DNA from: Bacillota bacterium
Lineage (GTDB): Bacteria > Bacillota > Clostridia > Christensenellales > Aristaeellaceae
NCBI GenBank assembly: GCA_023459275.1
Contig: JAEWVC010000064.1
Span: forward strand, 1-64,000
Direction of reading: 5' to 3'
DNA: 64,000 bases
Part shown: positions 41,337-50,262 of the stretch, piece after piece
Numbering within the stretch: the first letter of the stretch is position 1
Layout: every line of letters starts with the position of its first letter
Made by a program: the position numbers and the translations under genes
The notes under the pieces: generated by a model
Seen by the model: the letters and a program-made list of their open reading frames with translations, nothing else
Database searches by the model: none
Told to the model about the DNA's origin: nothing

Positions 41337-42410
41337 CTACGGCATGACCCCTATGGGATGCACATAATCATCGGTATAGGCGTACCCGCAGCCCTGGCAC
41401 ACATACCGGGTATAGCCATATTCCGTTTCTGGGGGTGGAACCACCTCCGCCGTATACAAAGGCGAAGCGCATGCTTCCGGCATAAGGTCGGTGCGGTAAT
41501 CGCGCGTTTCATGGCTGTCGAAGGATACGATTATATTGTCGTCAACAAGCAGATATTTATTCAGTTTCTCGCCTATAACAGCCTTACAGTACGCCCTTCG
41601 GTCCGAGTTATGTTCGAAAAAAGAAATGTGCGCATCCACGCTGCAGCCCTTTATGTACCCTTTCCGCATTTTATCGGCAACCACATAAACCTTGTACATG
41701 CCTATCACGCCGCCGTTATGCACATACCCGTGCACAGAGGCATATCCGTTCAGCTTCACATGGCAATCTTCCATGTCAAAGTATCCAGCGCCCAGGATGC
41801 CCCCCAAAAACGCTTCACATTTGATGGACCGGTTGCCGTCCACCAGCACCAGTTCCACATCGGCGGAGCAGCCTGAAATTGCGCCGTGCCCAAAGCCTAC
41901 CAGCCCTGCCACACCGCACATATACCGGTTTTGGTACAGGTATACCCGGCCCTCCACGCTGCAGCCGGTAATAACCGTATCCTCCGCCAGCCCAGCCAGC
42001 CCGGCGGCAAAACAATTGATTTTATCTGCCCGGACACTCACATGCACATTCAGCAGATTCAGGTTTTTGATATAGGCTCCCTTGACAACCGAAAAAAGCG
42101 CGGCGAAATAGGTGCCGTATTTTTTCAGGTTGCCATCGGTTGTATTCGCTTTCTCCTGCCCTATCTGCGTGATTGAAAGATTATACAAGGTGTGCCCGGC
42201 TCCATCCAGCGTACCGGAAAATGCAATGGGTACCCAATCGATACCCGCCATATCAATATCGCGGGTCAGCACATACGTCCCGCCGGGATTCTCCGTTATA
42301 GCTGCCAGGGCCTGGGGTGAGTCGATGCTCACGGGCGCATCCTGGGCGCGAACCGGCAGAAGCGGGCTGAGCAGCAGGGCTGCCAGCATCATCAGGGCCA
42401 AGCGTCTCAT
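41337..42410 (-). CDS. Secreted GLUG-motif protein
   Basis: 357 aa with signal peptide (about 1-22). Residues 28-250 are built from GLUG-like beta-helix repeats: DWVPIAFSGTLDGAGHTLYNL, then short G-rich turns (AAGLAGLA, VAGLVGFGHGAISGCSA, LGGILGAGYF, NGGVIGMY). A C-terminal CxxC (VCQGCGYAYTDDYVHP) forms a small knuckle. Probable surface or adhesin-like protein. The start at 42410 (MRRLALMML) has GGAG close upstream; an ATG nine codons earlier is possible. Confidence 0.75.
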   Translation of the reverse strand: MRRLALMMLAALLLSPLLPVRAQDAPVSIDSPQALAAITENPGGTYVLTRDIDMAGIDWVPIAFSGTLDGAGHTLYNLSITQIGQEKANTTDGNLKKYGTYFAALFSVVKGAYIKNLNLLNVHVSVRADKINCFAAGLAGLAEDTVITGCSVEGRVYLYQNRYMCGVAGLVGFGHGAISGCSADVELVLVDGNRSIKCEAFLGGILGAGYFDMEDCHVKLNGYASVHGYVHNGGVIGMYKVYVVADKMRKGYIKGCSVDAHISFFEHNSDRRAYCKAVIGEKLNKYLLVDDNIIVSFDSHETRDYRTDLMPEACASPLYTAEVVPPPETEYGYTRYVCQGCGYAYTDDYVHPIGVMP

Positions 42411-42572
42411 GCTTCTCCATATCCTTTGCCATATCATACCGCAAGTATATCATCCATCCTCCCCAGGCGCAAGCCACGGCCATTGATCTGGGCTTGATCC
42501 GCTTTATCGGCGCTCTTTTTGATGAAGCCCCGCCCACACGGGGATACTCCCTGCAAAGGAGGGAGAACGCCC

Positions 42573-43943
42573 ATGAACGAAAAGCCTGTATGGCTGCCGG
42601 CGGATCAGCAGCGCCATCCGCCGCTCCGGGGGCGGATCCAAGCGGAAGCCGTAGTAGTAGGCGGCGGCCTGTGCGGCGTAACCACCGCACTGTTGCTGGC
42701 CCGCGGCGGCATACGCGTGGCGCTGCTGGAGGCGGACAGGCTGGGGAGCGGAGCTTCCGGCCAAAGCCTGGGGCTGGCAACCGTACAGCACGGGCTTATC
42801 TATTCCAGGCTCCAAGCCCGGTGGGGGCGGGAGGTCACGCAGGCCTACGCCGCCAGCCAGACAGCTGCCCGCGGCGCCATGGCAGCGCTTATTCAGGAGC
42901 TTGGCATCCTATGCGGCTTTCAGGCACAGGATTCATCCCTTGCGGCGATGAGCCGCGAAGAGGAACGCCTTTTAATCATGGAAGAAAAGGCATCACAGGC
43001 AGCCGGGCTGGCCGCCGCCATGACGGCCGGCGGGGGATGTCCCTTCCCCGCGCGCTGCCTGCTGACCATTCCCGGCCAGGCCATGCTGGATCCCATCGCG
43101 TACCTTCAAGGGCTGGCGGACGCTTACCTGGCCCTTGGCGGGCAGATTTATGAGCATAGCAGAGTGGTAGCGGCGGATACGGGGAGCGTTGCCACCGATA
43201 CGGGCTCGGTACAGGCATCTTTTGTCATCCATGCCACCCATTTTCCCGTACTGGGTTTTCCCGGCTGGTATTTCCTGCGGCTTGGGCAGCGGAGGAGCTA
43301 TGCCGCTGCGCTGAGCGGCGCGCCGGATTTCCAGGGCATGTATCTGCAGGCGGAGCCGGAGGGCTTCGCCCTCCGGCGGCACGGCGGCATGACGCTTTTG
43401 AAATGCTTCAGCTACCCGTGCGGGCAGGAAACCCGCGTAGATCACGGAGCGCTTATCAAAAGCGCGGCAGCCCTGCTTTTCCCGGAAGCCGAACTTGCCG
43501 CCATATGGCATGGGCAGGACGTTTTCAGCGCAGACGGGCTTCCTTGCGCCGGCCCGTTCAGCTCGCGCACACCCACCCATTTTATCGCCGCCGGCTTCGG
43601 CGGTTTTGGCATCACGGGCAGCATGGCAGCGGCCCAGGCTGTCAGTGCGCGCATTTTAGGCGCGCCTCCCGGCGAACTGTCCATATACGATCCGTCCCGC
43701 CCCATGCGGCACAGCGTTTTCCCCGTTTTGAAAGCCGGCGGAAAACAAACGGTGACTTTTTTCTCAGGCCTGGCCCGCCACCGTGCGCCACGCTGCCCCC
43801 ATATGGGCTGCAAACTGCGCTTTGTACCCTCCACCGCAAGCTGGGACTGCCCCTGCCACGGCTCACGGTTTGACAGCATCGGCCGGATCGAAAACGGCCC
43901 CGCTGTCCGTCCTGCCCGCATCCGGAACAAGAACAGAAGGTAG
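42573..43943 (+). CDS. FAD-dependent oxidoreductase with C-terminal Rieske domain (YhfW-like)
   Basis: 456 aa. A DAO-type FAD domain begins with VVVGGGLCGVTTALLLA (GxGxxG at 30-35) and ends with FIAAGFGGFGITGSM. The C-terminal Rieske [2Fe-2S] domain has CPHMGC (Cys408, His410) and CPCH (Cys426, His429). Substrate unknown. Start preceded by AAAGGAGGG. Very GC-rich; stands alone between the convergent-side GLUG gene and the next cluster. Confidence 0.9.
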   Translation: MNEKPVWLPADQQRHPPLRGRIQAEAVVVGGGLCGVTTALLLARGGIRVALLEADRLGSGASGQSLGLATVQHGLIYSRLQARWGREVTQAYAASQTAARGAMAALIQELGILCGFQAQDSSLAAMSREEERLLIMEEKASQAAGLAAAMTAGGGCPFPARCLLTIPGQAMLDPIAYLQGLADAYLALGGQIYEHSRVVAADTGSVATDTGSVQASFVIHATHFPVLGFPGWYFLRLGQRRSYAAALSGAPDFQGMYLQAEPEGFALRRHGGMTLLKCFSYPCGQETRVDHGALIKSAAALLFPEAELAAIWHGQDVFSADGLPCAGPFSSRTPTHFIAAGFGGFGITGSMAAAQAVSARILGAPPGELSIYDPSRPMRHSVFPVLKAGGKQTVTFFSGLARHRAPRCPHMGCKLRFVPSTASWDCPCHGSRFDSIGRIENGPAVRPARIRNKNRR

Positions 43944-44049
43944 CTGCCCCTGCCTATACCTTATGCTGTCCTATCCCCTGATTTTTTGCAAGGTTATGAC
44001 GAAATATTTCCTTAAAGATAAGAAATCAATATTTTTTTGCGTCGCTTCC

Positions 44050-44078
44050 TTGCATATTTTACATACATAGTCTATAAT
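44050..44078 (+). promoter_or_regulatory. Promoter of the 230-aa protein gene
   Basis: TTGCAT (44050-44055), 17 bp, TATAAT (44073-44078), about 75 bp before the ATG. Confidence 0.65.
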
Positions 44079-44154
44079 GTAACAAGGATAAATGGGTATG
44101 CATTTCCAGTACCGACAGTGATGAGGAGTTCCATTACGCACAGGGAGGCTGCAC

Positions 44155-44847
44155 ATGGCCATTGATACATTTTCCGATTCGCAAAAATCACAGGAAGAGA
44201 TGTACAGGCAGCTGCTCATGCGCCTTACGGGCATCTTTGCCGCCAACGTTCATTTAGCACCCGACGGCTCCATCGCCGAAATCCATATATTAGGCAGCAG
44301 TCTGCGCCATCCCAAGCAGATCATGCGGGACGTGCAGTCGGCGCTGGCCTCCGCTTACGGCATCACGGTAGACCACCGGGTCATCAGCATCGCCCAGCTA
44401 AGGCAGGACCCTGTGCAGTCTGAAGAGCATGTGGTATCCACCCCGATGGGAGAGGTTCGCCTGCGCACCCACGAGCTGTCCCAGAACGTGGTGGGAAACC
44501 AGTACAGCGTCAAAGTGTCCCTTATGCGCGACGACATTGAGTACACAGGCCGCAGCGTATGCCGCAACACGCCCATTCAGCGGCCCCGGGCGGTAGCCAA
44601 CGCCGTTCTCCAGGCGGTGCATAGCTTCCTGGGCGTGGAAGACGTTTTCCTTCTTCTGTCCGTCCAATTCTCTCAGTTATCCAGCATCAAGGTTGTTATT
44701 GTTGCCGTTGAGTGCATGAATATGCAGGCTGCGCCTGTGCTGATCGGGGCCGCGGAATGCGGCGGCGACGAAGCCCAGGCCATCATGCGCGCGACACTCT
44801 CCGCCCTGAACCGCAAGCTGGCCTATATGGCCTCCAATCCCAGTTGA
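44155..44847 (+). CDS. Unrecognised 230-aa protein upstream of the HD-GYP cluster
   Basis: Soluble, no signal peptide. The first half has a conserved-looking core, IAEIHILGSSLRHPKQIMRD then GITVDHRVISIAQL, and the second half a related strand-helix pattern (YSVKVSLMRDDIEYTGRSVC, RAVANAVLQAVHSFLGVEDVF). This looks like an internal duplication of a small alpha/beta fold, but I cannot name the family. GGGAGG lies 7 bases before the ATG. The position before an HD-GYP gene suggests, but does not prove, a signalling role. Confidence 0.7.
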   Translation: MAIDTFSDSQKSQEEMYRQLLMRLTGIFAANVHLAPDGSIAEIHILGSSLRHPKQIMRDVQSALASAYGITVDHRVISIAQLRQDPVQSEEHVVSTPMGEVRLRTHELSQNVVGNQYSVKVSLMRDDIEYTGRSVCRNTPIQRPRAVANAVLQAVHSFLGVEDVFLLLSVQFSQLSSIKVVIVAVECMNMQAAPVLIGAAECGGDEAQAIMRATLSALNRKLAYMASNPS

Positions 44848-44894
44848 AAACAGGTCCGACCACGCCATAGCACGCTGCATCTTTAGCGAAGCGA

Positions 44895-44945
44895 ATATAG
44901 CCTGTCCTATTAGCGAATGGCAGAGCCCTTGTAAGGAGGCTATAT
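44895..44945 (+). promoter_or_regulatory. Inverted repeat that could mask the ribosome site of the small peptide gene
   Basis: ATATAGCCT (44895-44903) is perfectly complementary to AGGCTATAT (44937-44945); the right arm includes the last bases of the AAGGAGG ribosome site. Two copies of TTAGCGAA (44883-44890, 44910-44917) lie in the same leader. Confidence 0.4.
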
Positions 44946-44947
44946 CC

Positions 44948-45031
44948 GTGAAGAAAGCTAAGCTCGTCCTCGCGTTGATGTCCCTGGTTTCCCTGGTTTT
45001 GTCCAGCGGGGCTTATATGACCTGGAGGTAG
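44948..45031 (+). CDS. Small hydrophobic peptide, 27 aa
   Basis: GTG start with AAGGAGG 8 bases upstream, then a Lys-rich N-terminus, a Leu/Val/Ser hydrophobic stretch (KLVLALMSLVSLVLSS) and a short end GAYMTWR. It looks like a signal-type or single-helix membrane peptide. The excellent ribosome site and its place between the 230-aa protein and the HD-GYP gene argue that it is real. Too short for family assignment; it could be a leader, a secreted signal or a small membrane regulator. Confidence 0.6.
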   Translation: MKKAKLVLALMSLVSLVLSSGAYMTWR

Positions 45032-45102
45032 TGCATTGGGCGTGGCGGACCTGTTTTCATATATAAATGCCCGTTTCTATTGAAGTATTTGAGGTGACCC
45101 CA

Positions 45103-46419
45103 ATGTCCAAAAAGGCAAAGCTATATACTTCTTTTATATCCACTATCGGCTTTGCGCTGGCTATTTATGCCTTTTACACCTATATCACGAATGTAGACCT
45201 TAAGAACCTGTCCCTTGAAATCCAGCAGATGGTTTGCCTGATCATCCTGTGCGTGCTGTGCCGTTCGCTTCCCATCTATGTGGGTGACCGCCACCAGGCG
45301 CTGGATGTGTCGGTAGTGAGCATCCTGGCCGCCGTCATTGCCAAGGGGCCATACGCCGCCATGTGCGTTTACCTGATCAGTTCGCTATTCGCCTTTGATT
45401 ACGATAAGGAAAAAAAGACTTACCACCACCTGTACAACACGCCATTTTTAAAATCAGCCTTCAACAACAGTAACTTGATGATCTCTATCCTTCTCCCCGG
45501 CCTGCTGTTCACCGCCGCGGGGGGCAGCCCGCAAACCGCCACGCTGCCCGGCATTTTATGGCCTACCATCCTGTTTTCCAGCAGCACCTTCCTGATCAAT
45601 TATTCCATCCTGCTAATGGTATTCATCCTGGAAGGCCAGATCAAATGGGACGACGCCATTGACATGATCCGCAGCATCCTGCCCAACGTGCTCTTCGCCA
45701 TGCCTTTGGGCCTGCTGATCGCGCTGCTGTTTTTGATGGAAAACGGCCATTGGCTGGCCATTTTGATGCTCTTCCCCCTGTTGCTGGCAAGGTATGCCTG
45801 GTCGCTGTACCTGGACTCCCAGGTGCAGCACATGAAGTTGATTCAGGCATTCGTATCCGCCATGGAAGCAAAGGACACCTATACGGAAGGCCATTCCCGC
45901 CGCGTGGAAATGTTTGCCATGCAGATAGGCAGCGCGCTGAAGCTGCCCAAGGACAAAATGAAGGAAATGCAGATCGCCGCGCTTCTGCACGACATCGGAA
46001 AGATCGGCATCGAGGACATCATTCTGCGCAAGCCCGCGCGGCTGACCGATGAGGAGCGCCAGCGCATCGAGCAGCATCCCACCATCGGCGTGAGCATTGT
46101 GGAAAAGGTGGGGCTGTCGGAAAGCGTCAAAGAGATGATCCGCCATCATCATGAGCGGTATGACGGAAAAGGGTATCCTGACCGCTTGGATCATACCTCT
46201 GTTTCCTTCGAGGCGTATATTTTGGGCGTGGCGGATGCGTTTGACGCCATGACCAGCGACCGGCCTTACCGTGCCGGCATGTCCGAGGAAAAAGCCCTCT
46301 CCATCCTAACCGAAGAAAGTGGAAAGCAGTTCCACCCCGCCGTGGTGCAGGCGTTTACATCGTATCTGCAGTCGCAGCGGGAGCAAAAAGAGCAGAAGGA
46401 GCAGGGCACCCAAGCATGA
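45103..46419 (+). CDS. Membrane HD-GYP domain phosphodiesterase (probable c-di-GMP hydrolase)
   Basis: 438 aa. About eight N-terminal membrane helices (up to about residue 225) form a sensor module, followed by an HD-GYP domain: HDIGKIG with His296/Asp297, HHHERYDGKGYP with the HHE and GYP elements (348-358), and DAFDAMTSDRPYR. HD-GYP enzymes hydrolyse c-di-GMP to pGpG or GMP. ATG 45103 has GAGGTG 6 bases upstream; an ATG 36 bases earlier lacks a site. Overlaps the DUF5317 gene by 4 bp. Confidence 0.9.
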   Translation: MSKKAKLYTSFISTIGFALAIYAFYTYITNVDLKNLSLEIQQMVCLIILCVLCRSLPIYVGDRHQALDVSVVSILAAVIAKGPYAAMCVYLISSLFAFDYDKEKKTYHHLYNTPFLKSAFNNSNLMISILLPGLLFTAAGGSPQTATLPGILWPTILFSSSTFLINYSILLMVFILEGQIKWDDAIDMIRSILPNVLFAMPLGLLIALLFLMENGHWLAILMLFPLLLARYAWSLYLDSQVQHMKLIQAFVSAMEAKDTYTEGHSRRVEMFAMQIGSALKLPKDKMKEMQIAALLHDIGKIGIEDIILRKPARLTDEERQRIEQHPTIGVSIVEKVGLSESVKEMIRHHHERYDGKGYPDRLDHTSVSFEAYILGVADAFDAMTSDRPYRAGMSEEKALSILTEESGKQFHPAVVQAFTSYLQSQREQKEQKEQGTQA

Positions 46420-47000
46420 TCATTGTTTATTTCGTGCTGCTGTCTATCCCCGTCAGCCTGCTTTGCGGCGGGAGATTCAAATACATGCTCGAAAATCCAT
46501 TGCATCTTATCTGGCTGCCGCTGCTGGCTTTTTCCGCAGAGGCGGCCTTTCCATTGCTGCAAAAATATGTAGCGCTGCCTGTTGCCAAGTGGCTCTGGAT
46601 CGCGGTGGTGTTTGAGTATGCACTGCTGTTTTTGTTCTGTCTGCTTAATTGGCGCAGAAAGTCCGTCCGTTTGATCGCCCTCGCCTGCCTGTTGAACTTC
46701 TTTGTCATCGCATGGTATGGTTTCCGTATGCCTGTGGCGCCCATCGCCAGGGAATTTCCCCAGATGGCAGCCACGGTTTCACGCATTGAATCCGGAGAAC
46801 TGTTCGAGTATGTGCTGGTGGCCAGCGGCGCCCCCTTCCTTTTCCTGGGAGATGCGCTGCTGCTTCCCTTTCTGCACTCTGGGCTGGCTAGCATCGGCGA
46901 TCTGCTGCTGGCCGTTGGGGTAAGCTGGCTGATCTTTGAGTGGATGCGCCCTGTCCGCAAAAACAGGGATACCCGCGCGGCATACAGGCGCGCCACCTGA
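46416..47000 (+). CDS. DUF5317-type membrane protein
   Basis: 194 aa with about five or six membrane helices (IVYFVLLSIPVSLLCGG at the start, LLLAVGVSWLIFEWM at the end) and the pattern GDALLLPF near residue 145 typical of this clostridial family. Function unknown. ATG overlaps the HD-GYP stop codon, so both are co-translated; it may be a sensory partner (inference). Confidence 0.8.
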   Translation: MIIVYFVLLSIPVSLLCGGRFKYMLENPLHLIWLPLLAFSAEAAFPLLQKYVALPVAKWLWIAVVFEYALLFLFCLLNWRRKSVRLIALACLLNFFVIAWYGFRMPVAPIAREFPQMAATVSRIESGELFEYVLVASGAPFLFLGDALLLPFLHSGLASIGDLLLAVGVSWLIFEWMRPVRKNRDTRAAYRRAT

Positions 47001-47034
47001 CGGTCAAAGCAGCATGAGCCATTGAAAAATCCGG

Positions 47035-47057
47035 ACAGACTTTGTCTGTTGTTTTTG
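47035..47057 (+). terminator. Weak terminator after the DUF5317 gene
   Basis: ACAGAC-TTT-GTCTGT followed by TGTTTTTG, 35 bases after the stop codon. Confidence 0.55.
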
Positions 47058-47089
47058 TCAGCCAATGCCTGCGATGCCTGATATATTCA

Positions 47090-47195
47090 TCTTTGGCGGT
47101 ATCCCCACTGGCATATGCAGTTTGCGGCTGGATAGACCGCTCTCAGTTTACGGCAAAATGAAACAAATCTGCGGTTATTGCACCGCGGATTTTTT
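47090..47195 (+). promoter_or_regulatory. Possible attenuator leader of the second ECF operon
   Basis: Contains alternating complementary blocks: GCGGT (47096-47100), GCGG (47124-47127), ACCGC (47136-47140), GCGGT (47171-47175) and ACCGC (47182-47186). The last two form a terminator stem CTGCGGT/ACCGCGG followed by ATTTTTT. ACCGC at 47136 could instead pair with GCGGT at 47171 (antiterminator) or with GCGG at 47124. No known riboswitch consensus recognised. Confidence 0.4.
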
Positions 47196-47276
47196 CATGG
47201 GCCAAAAACCGAAGAATGCTGTCCTCCGTCTTATCCTGTGTAAAAAGCTTTTTACTTTCCTAAAAAGGAGTGCCCA

Positions 47277-47765
47277 ATGACAGCCGAAAGCTTCACGCAG
47301 CGCATGCTGGAGATGGAAAAAACACTCTTCCATGTGGCTTATGGGATGCTGTACAACCGCAGCGACTGCAAGGACGCCGTGCAGGAATGCATATTGAAGG
47401 CTTGGCAGAAGCGGGCCGGCCTGAAAAGCGAGGCATCCTTCCGCCCCTGGGTGATCCGCATCCTGATCAACGAATGCAACAACATGCTGCGTGCCCGCAA
47501 ACGCTGCGTGCCTGTGGAGGAAGTGCCGGAAAACCCAGCTCCGCCGGACGCAGACCCATGGTTGCACGAAGCCATCCGGGCGCTGCCGGAAAAGCTGCGG
47601 CTGCCCGTGGTGCTCTACTACATGGAAGGCTTTACGGTGGACCAGGCGGCAGCTATCCTGCACATTCCCCGGGGAACGGTGAAAACCCGGCTGGCAAAGG
47701 CACGGAAGGAACTGAAAACCGCTTTGCAGGACGATGAGGGGAGGGCGGCCTATGAACGGGTTTGA
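47277..47765 (+). CDS. ECF-type RNA polymerase sigma factor
   Basis: 162 aa. Region 2 (about 15-80: FHVAYGMLYNRSDCKDAVQE, FRPWVIRILINECNN) and region 4 HTH (FTVDQAAAILHIPRGTVKTRL, about 118-139). ATG preceded by AAAAAGGAG. Overlaps the downstream gene, which is presumed to be its anti-sigma or regulated membrane partner. Controlled by its own leader with a terminator-like stem upstream. Confidence 0.92.
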   Translation: MTAESFTQRMLEMEKTLFHVAYGMLYNRSDCKDAVQECILKAWQKRAGLKSEASFRPWVIRILINECNNMLRARKRCVPVEEVPENPAPPDADPWLHEAIRALPEKLRLPVVLYYMEGFTVDQAAAILHIPRGTVKTRLAKARKELKTALQDDEGRAAYERV

Positions 47766-48654
47766 AATGGAAAACGCATTCGGGCAGCCGCCCGCCGAAT
47801 TCAGGCAGGGCATGGAGCATGCCCTCAAACAAGTGAAGGAGGACAAAACAGTGAAAAAATTTACGGCAAGAACACTGATCTTAGCCGCGGCCCTGGTTTT
47901 GATGCTGTGCGGCATCGCGCTGGCGGTATCGTCCGCCTACGGGGTGGAATGGTTCCTTAAGGAGCGCTACGCCGATCCCCCCAAACTGCCCGGGGATTTT
48001 TCCGACCAGGTGCAAAGCGACATCCCGCAAACGAACATCAACAGCTTTGCGGATGTTGCGATCCGCGACGCGGCATGGCTGGATGAAACCTACGACGAAT
48101 CCAGGGCCAACACTTTTCAAATGACGTTCAGGGCCGTGCTGCAGGAAGCGCAAAAGCCCAAATACGAGATGCACGAGGCTATCCGGCTCAACAACGACGG
48201 CGATACCAGCGAGCGGAACGGCGTGGATTGGCTGTGGACGGAAACCGGCCACGGACCGATTCCCGAAATGATGAACGACCCGCAAAAGCAGTTGGCGCTC
48301 TTTGAGCCGCTGGGATTCACCCTAGGCACGCCGGACGGGTTTGCCATGCCCGGAGCCGGCGAGGATTCCCTCCATACGCAGGACGATTCCCTGATGTACA
48401 ACCTGTTCATCAACCTGAACTGGTTGGATCCCGCCTGGCTTGAGAACACCTACCGCCCCATGGAAAGCAAGGATGCCCAGGCGCTTTTGCAGACCCTGCT
48501 TGAGAACGCCGAGGAATACAGGAAGGCGAAGGCGCAGTATACCGACGAAAACGGCCTGACCACCATGGTGCTCAACTATTTCGTGTGGGAATACCCCGAC
48601 TGGGAAAACGCCAGGCATAATGGATACTTGACCTTCAAGGTGAAGCTGCCGTAA
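47752..48654 (+). CDS. Putative anti-sigma factor / single-pass membrane protein
   Basis: 300 aa. A cytoplasmic N-terminus of about 37 residues (PPAEFRQGMEHALKQ), one transmembrane helix (about 42-63, LILAAALVLMLCGIALAV) and a long extracytoplasmic domain rich in Asp, Glu, Asn and Trp (WFLKERYADPP, DWLWTETGHGP). No zf-HC2 motif. The layout matches the DUF4179-like anti-sigma proteins paired with ECF factors; assignment rests on context and topology. GAGGGGAGGG precedes the ATG, which overlaps the sigma gene by 14 bp. Confidence 0.75.
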   Translation: MNGFEMENAFGQPPAEFRQGMEHALKQVKEDKTVKKFTARTLILAAALVLMLCGIALAVSSAYGVEWFLKERYADPPKLPGDFSDQVQSDIPQTNINSFADVAIRDAAWLDETYDESRANTFQMTFRAVLQEAQKPKYEMHEAIRLNNDGDTSERNGVDWLWTETGHGPIPEMMNDPQKQLALFEPLGFTLGTPDGFAMPGAGEDSLHTQDDSLMYNLFINLNWLDPAWLENTYRPMESKDAQALLQTLLENAEEYRKAKAQYTDENGLTTMVLNYFVWEYPDWENARHNGYLTFKVKLP

Positions 48655-48684
48655 GAAAGGGCATGATGGGGGTACGGCGAGGAT

Positions 48685-48740
48685 GGGGAGGGCTTCTTTC
48701 TCAAAAGAAGCCCTCCCCCCCCTCCAAGAAAACTTCCTAT
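48685..48740 (+). repeat. Stem-loop intergenic repeat, copy 4
   Basis: Perfect 15-bp stem (48685-48699 with 48704-48718, GGGGAGGGCTTCTTT and its complement), then a shortened tail CCCCTCCAAGAAAACTTCC without the GCACCC block. Starts 30 bases after the anti-sigma stop. Confidence 0.8.
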
Positions 48741-48877
48741 TTTTATTCAAAAGGAACTGCTATACCTATTGTTGGCATAAGCCCGCGGGGGACGCGCCAG
48801 CCAAAAGCCCTCCCCGCCATCATATCTCCTTGTACGACACGCTTTCCCTGCCCCGTACCGTTTTTTCTATCCCGCAG
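48741..48877. other. Non-coding spacer
   Basis: No gene or clear regulatory site seen between the repeat and the convergent UPF0210 gene. Confidence 0.4.
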
Positions 48878-50224
48878 TCAGTTTTTGAGGCTGTTCAGCG
48901 GCGCGGGGATGCGTCCGCCTCTGCTGATAAAAGCCTCGTTGCCGAAAGTGTTCACCGGCATCACTGGCGCATGGCCCAGCAGTCCGCCGAAGCTTACCGT
49001 ATCCCCGGCCTTCTTGCCCACGGCGGGGATGATGCGCACTGCGGTGGTCTTGCTGTTGATCATGCCAATGGCCGCTTCGTCCGCGATGATGCCGGAGATG
49101 GCCGATGCGGAGGTGTCTCCGGGCACGGCGATCATATCCAGGCCCACGGAACATACGCAGGTCATGGCCTCCAGCTTTTCAAGGGTCAGCGCCCCGCAGG
49201 CAGCCGCCTCAATCATACCGATGTCCTCGCTCACCGGGATGAACGCGCCGCTCAAGCCCCCCACATGGCTGGAGGCCATGACGCCGCCCTTTTTGACCGC
49301 GTCGTTAAGTAGCGCCAGGGCCGCGGTGGTGCCCGGCGCGCCGACCATTTCAAGCCCCATTTCGGTGAGGATATGAGCCACGCTGTCTCCCCTTGACGGG
49401 GTGGGTGCCAGGGAGAGGTCTACGATGCCAAAGGGGATATCCAACCTCCTGGCGGCCTCCCGGGCCACGAGCTGGCCTACCCGGGTCACCTTGAAGGCTG
49501 TGCGCTTCACCGTTTCCGCCACCACGTCAAAGGGCTCACCCTTTACGGCTTCCAGCGCACGCTTTACAGCGCCAGGCCCGCTGACGCCCACGTTCACGGC
49601 GCATTCCGGCTCCCCCACGCCGCAGAAAGCTCCGGCCATGAAGGGATTATCGTCCACAGCGTTCATGAACACCACCAGCTTGGCGCAGCCCAAAGAATCC
49701 CGGTCCGCGGTAAGGCGGGCCGTTTCCTTGATGATGGCGCCCATATCCCTGACCGCGTCCATATTGATGCCCGCCCTGGTGCTGCCGATGTTCACGCTGG
49801 AGCAGAGAAACTCTGTTTCCGAGAGCACGCAAGGAATAGACTTAAGCAGCAGCCCGTCCGCTTTTGTCAGGCCCTTGTTGATCAGCGCGGAGTATCCACC
49901 CAGAAAATTGATGCCGATCTCCCGTGCCGCCCTGTCCAAAGCCCTTGCGATGGGCACGGGGTCGCCCTGGGCGATGAGGCTGACGGGCGTTACGGAAACG
50001 CGCTTGTTGACGATGGGCACCCCAAATTCCCTTTGGATCTCCTCCCCCACCGCCACAAGGCGCCCGGCGGTCTTGCAGATCTTGTCATAGGCCCGGCGGC
50101 CCGTTTGAGCGCTGTCCGGCCCCGCGCAGTCCATCAGGCTGATGCCCAGGGTGATGGTGCGGATATCCAGGTTTTCCTCCCGGATCATATGCATGGTTTG
50201 AAGGATCTCGCCTGTATCGATCAT
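48878..50224 (-). CDS. UPF0210/DUF711 family protein (PFL family)
   Basis: 448 aa, full length for the family (about 450). Gly/Ala-rich with family marks: NLDIRTITLGISLMDC near the N-terminus, NFLGGYSALINKGLT, CAVNVGVSGPGAVKRAL, APTPSRGDSVAHIL and GGRIPAPLNSLKN at the end. Structurally related to glycyl-radical enzyme folds but without an identified activity. Almost always encoded beside an ACT-domain protein, as here (38 bp downstream of it), which suggests joint work. Start at 50224 (AAGGGGG upstream). Confidence 0.93.
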   Translation of the reverse strand: MIDTGEILQTMHMIREENLDIRTITLGISLMDCAGPDSAQTGRRAYDKICKTAGRLVAVGEEIQREFGVPIVNKRVSVTPVSLIAQGDPVPIARALDRAAREIGINFLGGYSALINKGLTKADGLLLKSIPCVLSETEFLCSSVNIGSTRAGINMDAVRDMGAIIKETARLTADRDSLGCAKLVVFMNAVDDNPFMAGAFCGVGEPECAVNVGVSGPGAVKRALEAVKGEPFDVVAETVKRTAFKVTRVGQLVAREAARRLDIPFGIVDLSLAPTPSRGDSVAHILTEMGLEMVGAPGTTAALALLNDAVKKGGVMASSHVGGLSGAFIPVSEDIGMIEAAACGALTLEKLEAMTCVCSVGLDMIAVPGDTSASAISGIIADEAAIGMINSKTTAVRIIPAVGKKAGDTVSFGGLLGHAPVMPVNTFGNEAFISRGGRIPAPLNSLKN

Positions 50225-50262
50225 GGGTGCGCCCCCTTGCGTAGCGAAACGCTGTAAAAAAA

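Noticed and set aside
47050..47195. c-di-GMP (GEMM) riboswitch ahead of the second ECF operon
   Set aside because: No GCAAACC/GAAA/GGGACGCAAAG-type core; only alternative pairing is visible.
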